Shown piece after piece: positions 6,498 through 7,095 of a stretch of 7,095 nucleotides of DNA. The stretch lies in NCBI GenBank assembly GCA_005800965.1, contig SYEA01000055.1, positions 1 through 7,095 on the forward strand, read 5' to 3'. Positions within the stretch are counted from its first letter, which is position 1. Each line of letters opens with the position of its first letter. The DNA is from Actinomycetota bacterium. GTDB taxonomy: Bacteria; Actinomycetota; Acidimicrobiia; Acidimicrobiales; Ilumatobacteraceae. The notes beneath the pieces were generated by a model. It worked only from the letters and a program-made list of their open reading frames with translations, searched no databases and was not told where the DNA came from. The translations under genes were made by a program, and so were the position numbers.

Positions 6498-6589
6498 AGC
6501 ACGATGTTACGACGAACGTGCGTATCCATCATCATGGAACCCAGCGTGGATAGCCTGCGCAGCAAGCCCCAAGGAAGGAATCCCGCCAG
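6498..6589. promoter_or_regulatory. Divergent intergenic region, SDR and small hypothetical gene
   Basis: This 92-nt spacer between divergent starts should contain both promoters. The purine-rich AAGGAAGG at 6571-6578 is a good Shine-Dalgarno sequence for the ATG at 6590, with a slightly long spacing of 11 nt. TATCCA (6523-6528) and TGGATA (6547-6552) form a weak inverted repeat with an 18-nt loop. No promoter hexamers could be assigned with confidence. Confidence 0.4.
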
Positions 6590-6799
6590 ATGACTGAAAC
6601 TATTCAACATGGTTCTGTTCAACAGGGTTCCTCGCACGACCTGATCGTGATCGCCGAGGCCATTGGGGTCATCGACAAAGCACTCACCGAAATTGGTGGG
6701 CGTCAATTGGTGAGCAGCACCGAAATGGCCGACTTGCTCCTCGACGTGCGTCAGCTGCTTAGCGAAAAAGTCGAGCCCGCAACCGCTGCCGCCAAGTAG
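6590..6799 (+). CDS. Small hypothetical protein, probably helical
   Basis: This 69-residue protein is of unrecognised family. It is supported by an ATG preceded by AAGGAAGG (6571-6578) and by codon use and composition like the neighbouring genes. The N-terminus contains an imperfect pentapeptide pair QHGSV/QQGSS (6-15) encoded by a 15-nt near-repeat. The rest looks like two amphipathic helices, about 17-33 (DLIVIAEAIGVIDKALT) and 44-60 (TEMADLLLDVRQLLSEK), followed by an Ala-rich tail. There is no signal peptide, transmembrane segment or cysteine. Its last 41 nt overlap the end of the convergent acyltransferase gene. A small helical adaptor or regulatory protein is possible, but no function is claimed. 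Confidence 0.65.
   Translation: MTETIQHGSVQQGSSHDLIVIAEAIGVIDKALTEIGGRQLVSSTEMADLLLDVRQLLSEKVEPATAAAK
6603..6632 (+). repeat. Imperfect 15-nt tandem repeat inside the small gene
   Basis: TTCAACATGGTTCTG (6603-6617) is followed directly by TTCAACAGGGTTCCT (6618-6632), with 12 of 15 positions identical. It is in frame and encodes the QHGSV/QQGSS pair, so it looks like an old in-frame duplication. Confidence 0.6.
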
Positions 6800-7095
6800 G
6801 CAGCCCAGCAGCAGAGACCTGCGCCGTCACTCGCGGTGCGGCAGCAATCAATCGATTGAGTGCGCGCTGCATGTGGTCGCGCAGCAACTCGGGATGTTCT
6901 ACGGCGGCGGAGTCGATGTGGATGCCGATGTCAAGCGAATGGTTGTACGACAACAGCGTGGCGTTGAACGCCACTCCACCGAGCGGCCCGATGGGGTAGT
7001 TCTCGGTGATCATCCCCCCAGCGATGTAGAGGGGAATACCTGAGGAACGTACGTTCGACGTCGCGAAGTCGATCGACTGACTCTGGGTGCGGGCA
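6759..7095 (-). CDS. Wax ester synthase / diacylglycerol acyltransferase, C-terminal part (5' end outside window)
   Basis: The visible 111 residues match the C-terminal domain of bacterial WS/DGAT enzymes. These esterify acyl-CoA to fatty alcohols or diacylglycerol and so make storage wax esters or triacylglycerol at the membrane. Evidence is the segment FATSNVRSSGIPLYIAGG, matching the family's SNVPG...PLY(L/I)AG region, then YPIGPLGGVAFNATLLSY, matching the conserved P-x-GP...ALN-T--SY block, and LDIGIHIDSAAVEHPELL. The catalytic HHxxxDG motif would lie upstream, beyond 7095, and cannot be checked. The frame is open to the window edge, so the ATG at 7013 is an internal Met. The stop TAA at 6761-6759 lies within the last 41 nt of the convergent small gene. 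A storage-lipid role fits an actinobacterial host. Confidence 0.87.
   Translation of the reverse strand, partial: ARTQSQSIDFATSNVRSSGIPLYIAGGMITENYPIGPLGGVAFNATLLSYNHSLDIGIHIDSAAVEHPELLRDHMQRALNRLIAAAPRVTAQVSAAGLPTWRQRLRARLFR

Noticed and set aside
6519..6556. Inverted repeat TATCCA/TGGATA as an operator upstream of the SDR and small gene
   Set aside because: Six-base arms with an 18-nt loop are too weak to call without conservation data.
1..7095. Defence system, mobile element, CRISPR or phage cargo
   Set aside because: No transposase, integrase, repeat-spacer array, toxin-antitoxin pair or helicase/nuclease defence module is visible; the only nuclease is a secreted SNase-type lipoprotein. 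The window reads as ordinary actinobacterial chromosome.

Overview
The window looks like chromosomal DNA from a moderately high-GC actinobacterium. The evidence is a mycothiol S-conjugate amidase (mycothiol is an actinobacterial thiol), an F420-type LLM oxidoreductase of a mycobacterial-like family, the C-terminus of a wax ester synthase/diacylglycerol acyltransferase, and frequent GTG starts. An Acidimicrobiia-like lineage would fit, but that is inference and no marker gene is present. I see no tRNA, rRNA, insertion sequence, CRISPR array or phage gene. Gene packing is tight, with 4-nt overlaps, tail-to-tail overlaps and intergenic gaps under 100 nt.

Layout. Bases 1-1489 (minus) hold a PAS-PAS-GGDEF-EAL cyclic-di-GMP protein whose 3' end lies outside the window. 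Its likely GTG start overlaps the stop of the upstream gene by 4 nt, but an in-frame TGA at codon 16 separates that start from the rest of the reading frame. Bases 1486-2133 (minus) encode a lipoprotein of the PEBP/YbhB family. Divergent from it, 2179-3102 (plus) encodes Mca, coupled by another GTGA overlap to a small SCP2-like protein (3099-3332). That protein runs tail-to-tail into a minus-strand pair: a ChbG/YdjC-type deacetylase (3304-4155) and, upstream of it, a thermonuclease-like lipoprotein (4165-4668). Divergent from the nuclease is an LLM flavin/F420 oxidoreductase (4723-5640). A hairpin lies between it and a convergent short-chain dehydrogenase (5688-6497, minus). A small unrecognised plus-strand gene (6590-6799) overlaps the end of the acyltransferase fragment (6759-7095, minus).

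Function. Three short co-directional units are visible: the PEBP lipoprotein with c-di-GMP signalling, Mca with the SCP2-like protein (thiol-dependent detoxification), and the secreted nuclease with the deacetylase (possibly scavenging or polymer turnover). The two oxidoreductases and the acyltransferase fit lipid or xenobiotic metabolism. Nothing here is a recognisable defence system. The items most worth a second look are the interrupted 5' end of the c-di-GMP gene, its coupling to a PEBP lipoprotein with altered pocket residues, and the Mca/SCP2 pair.
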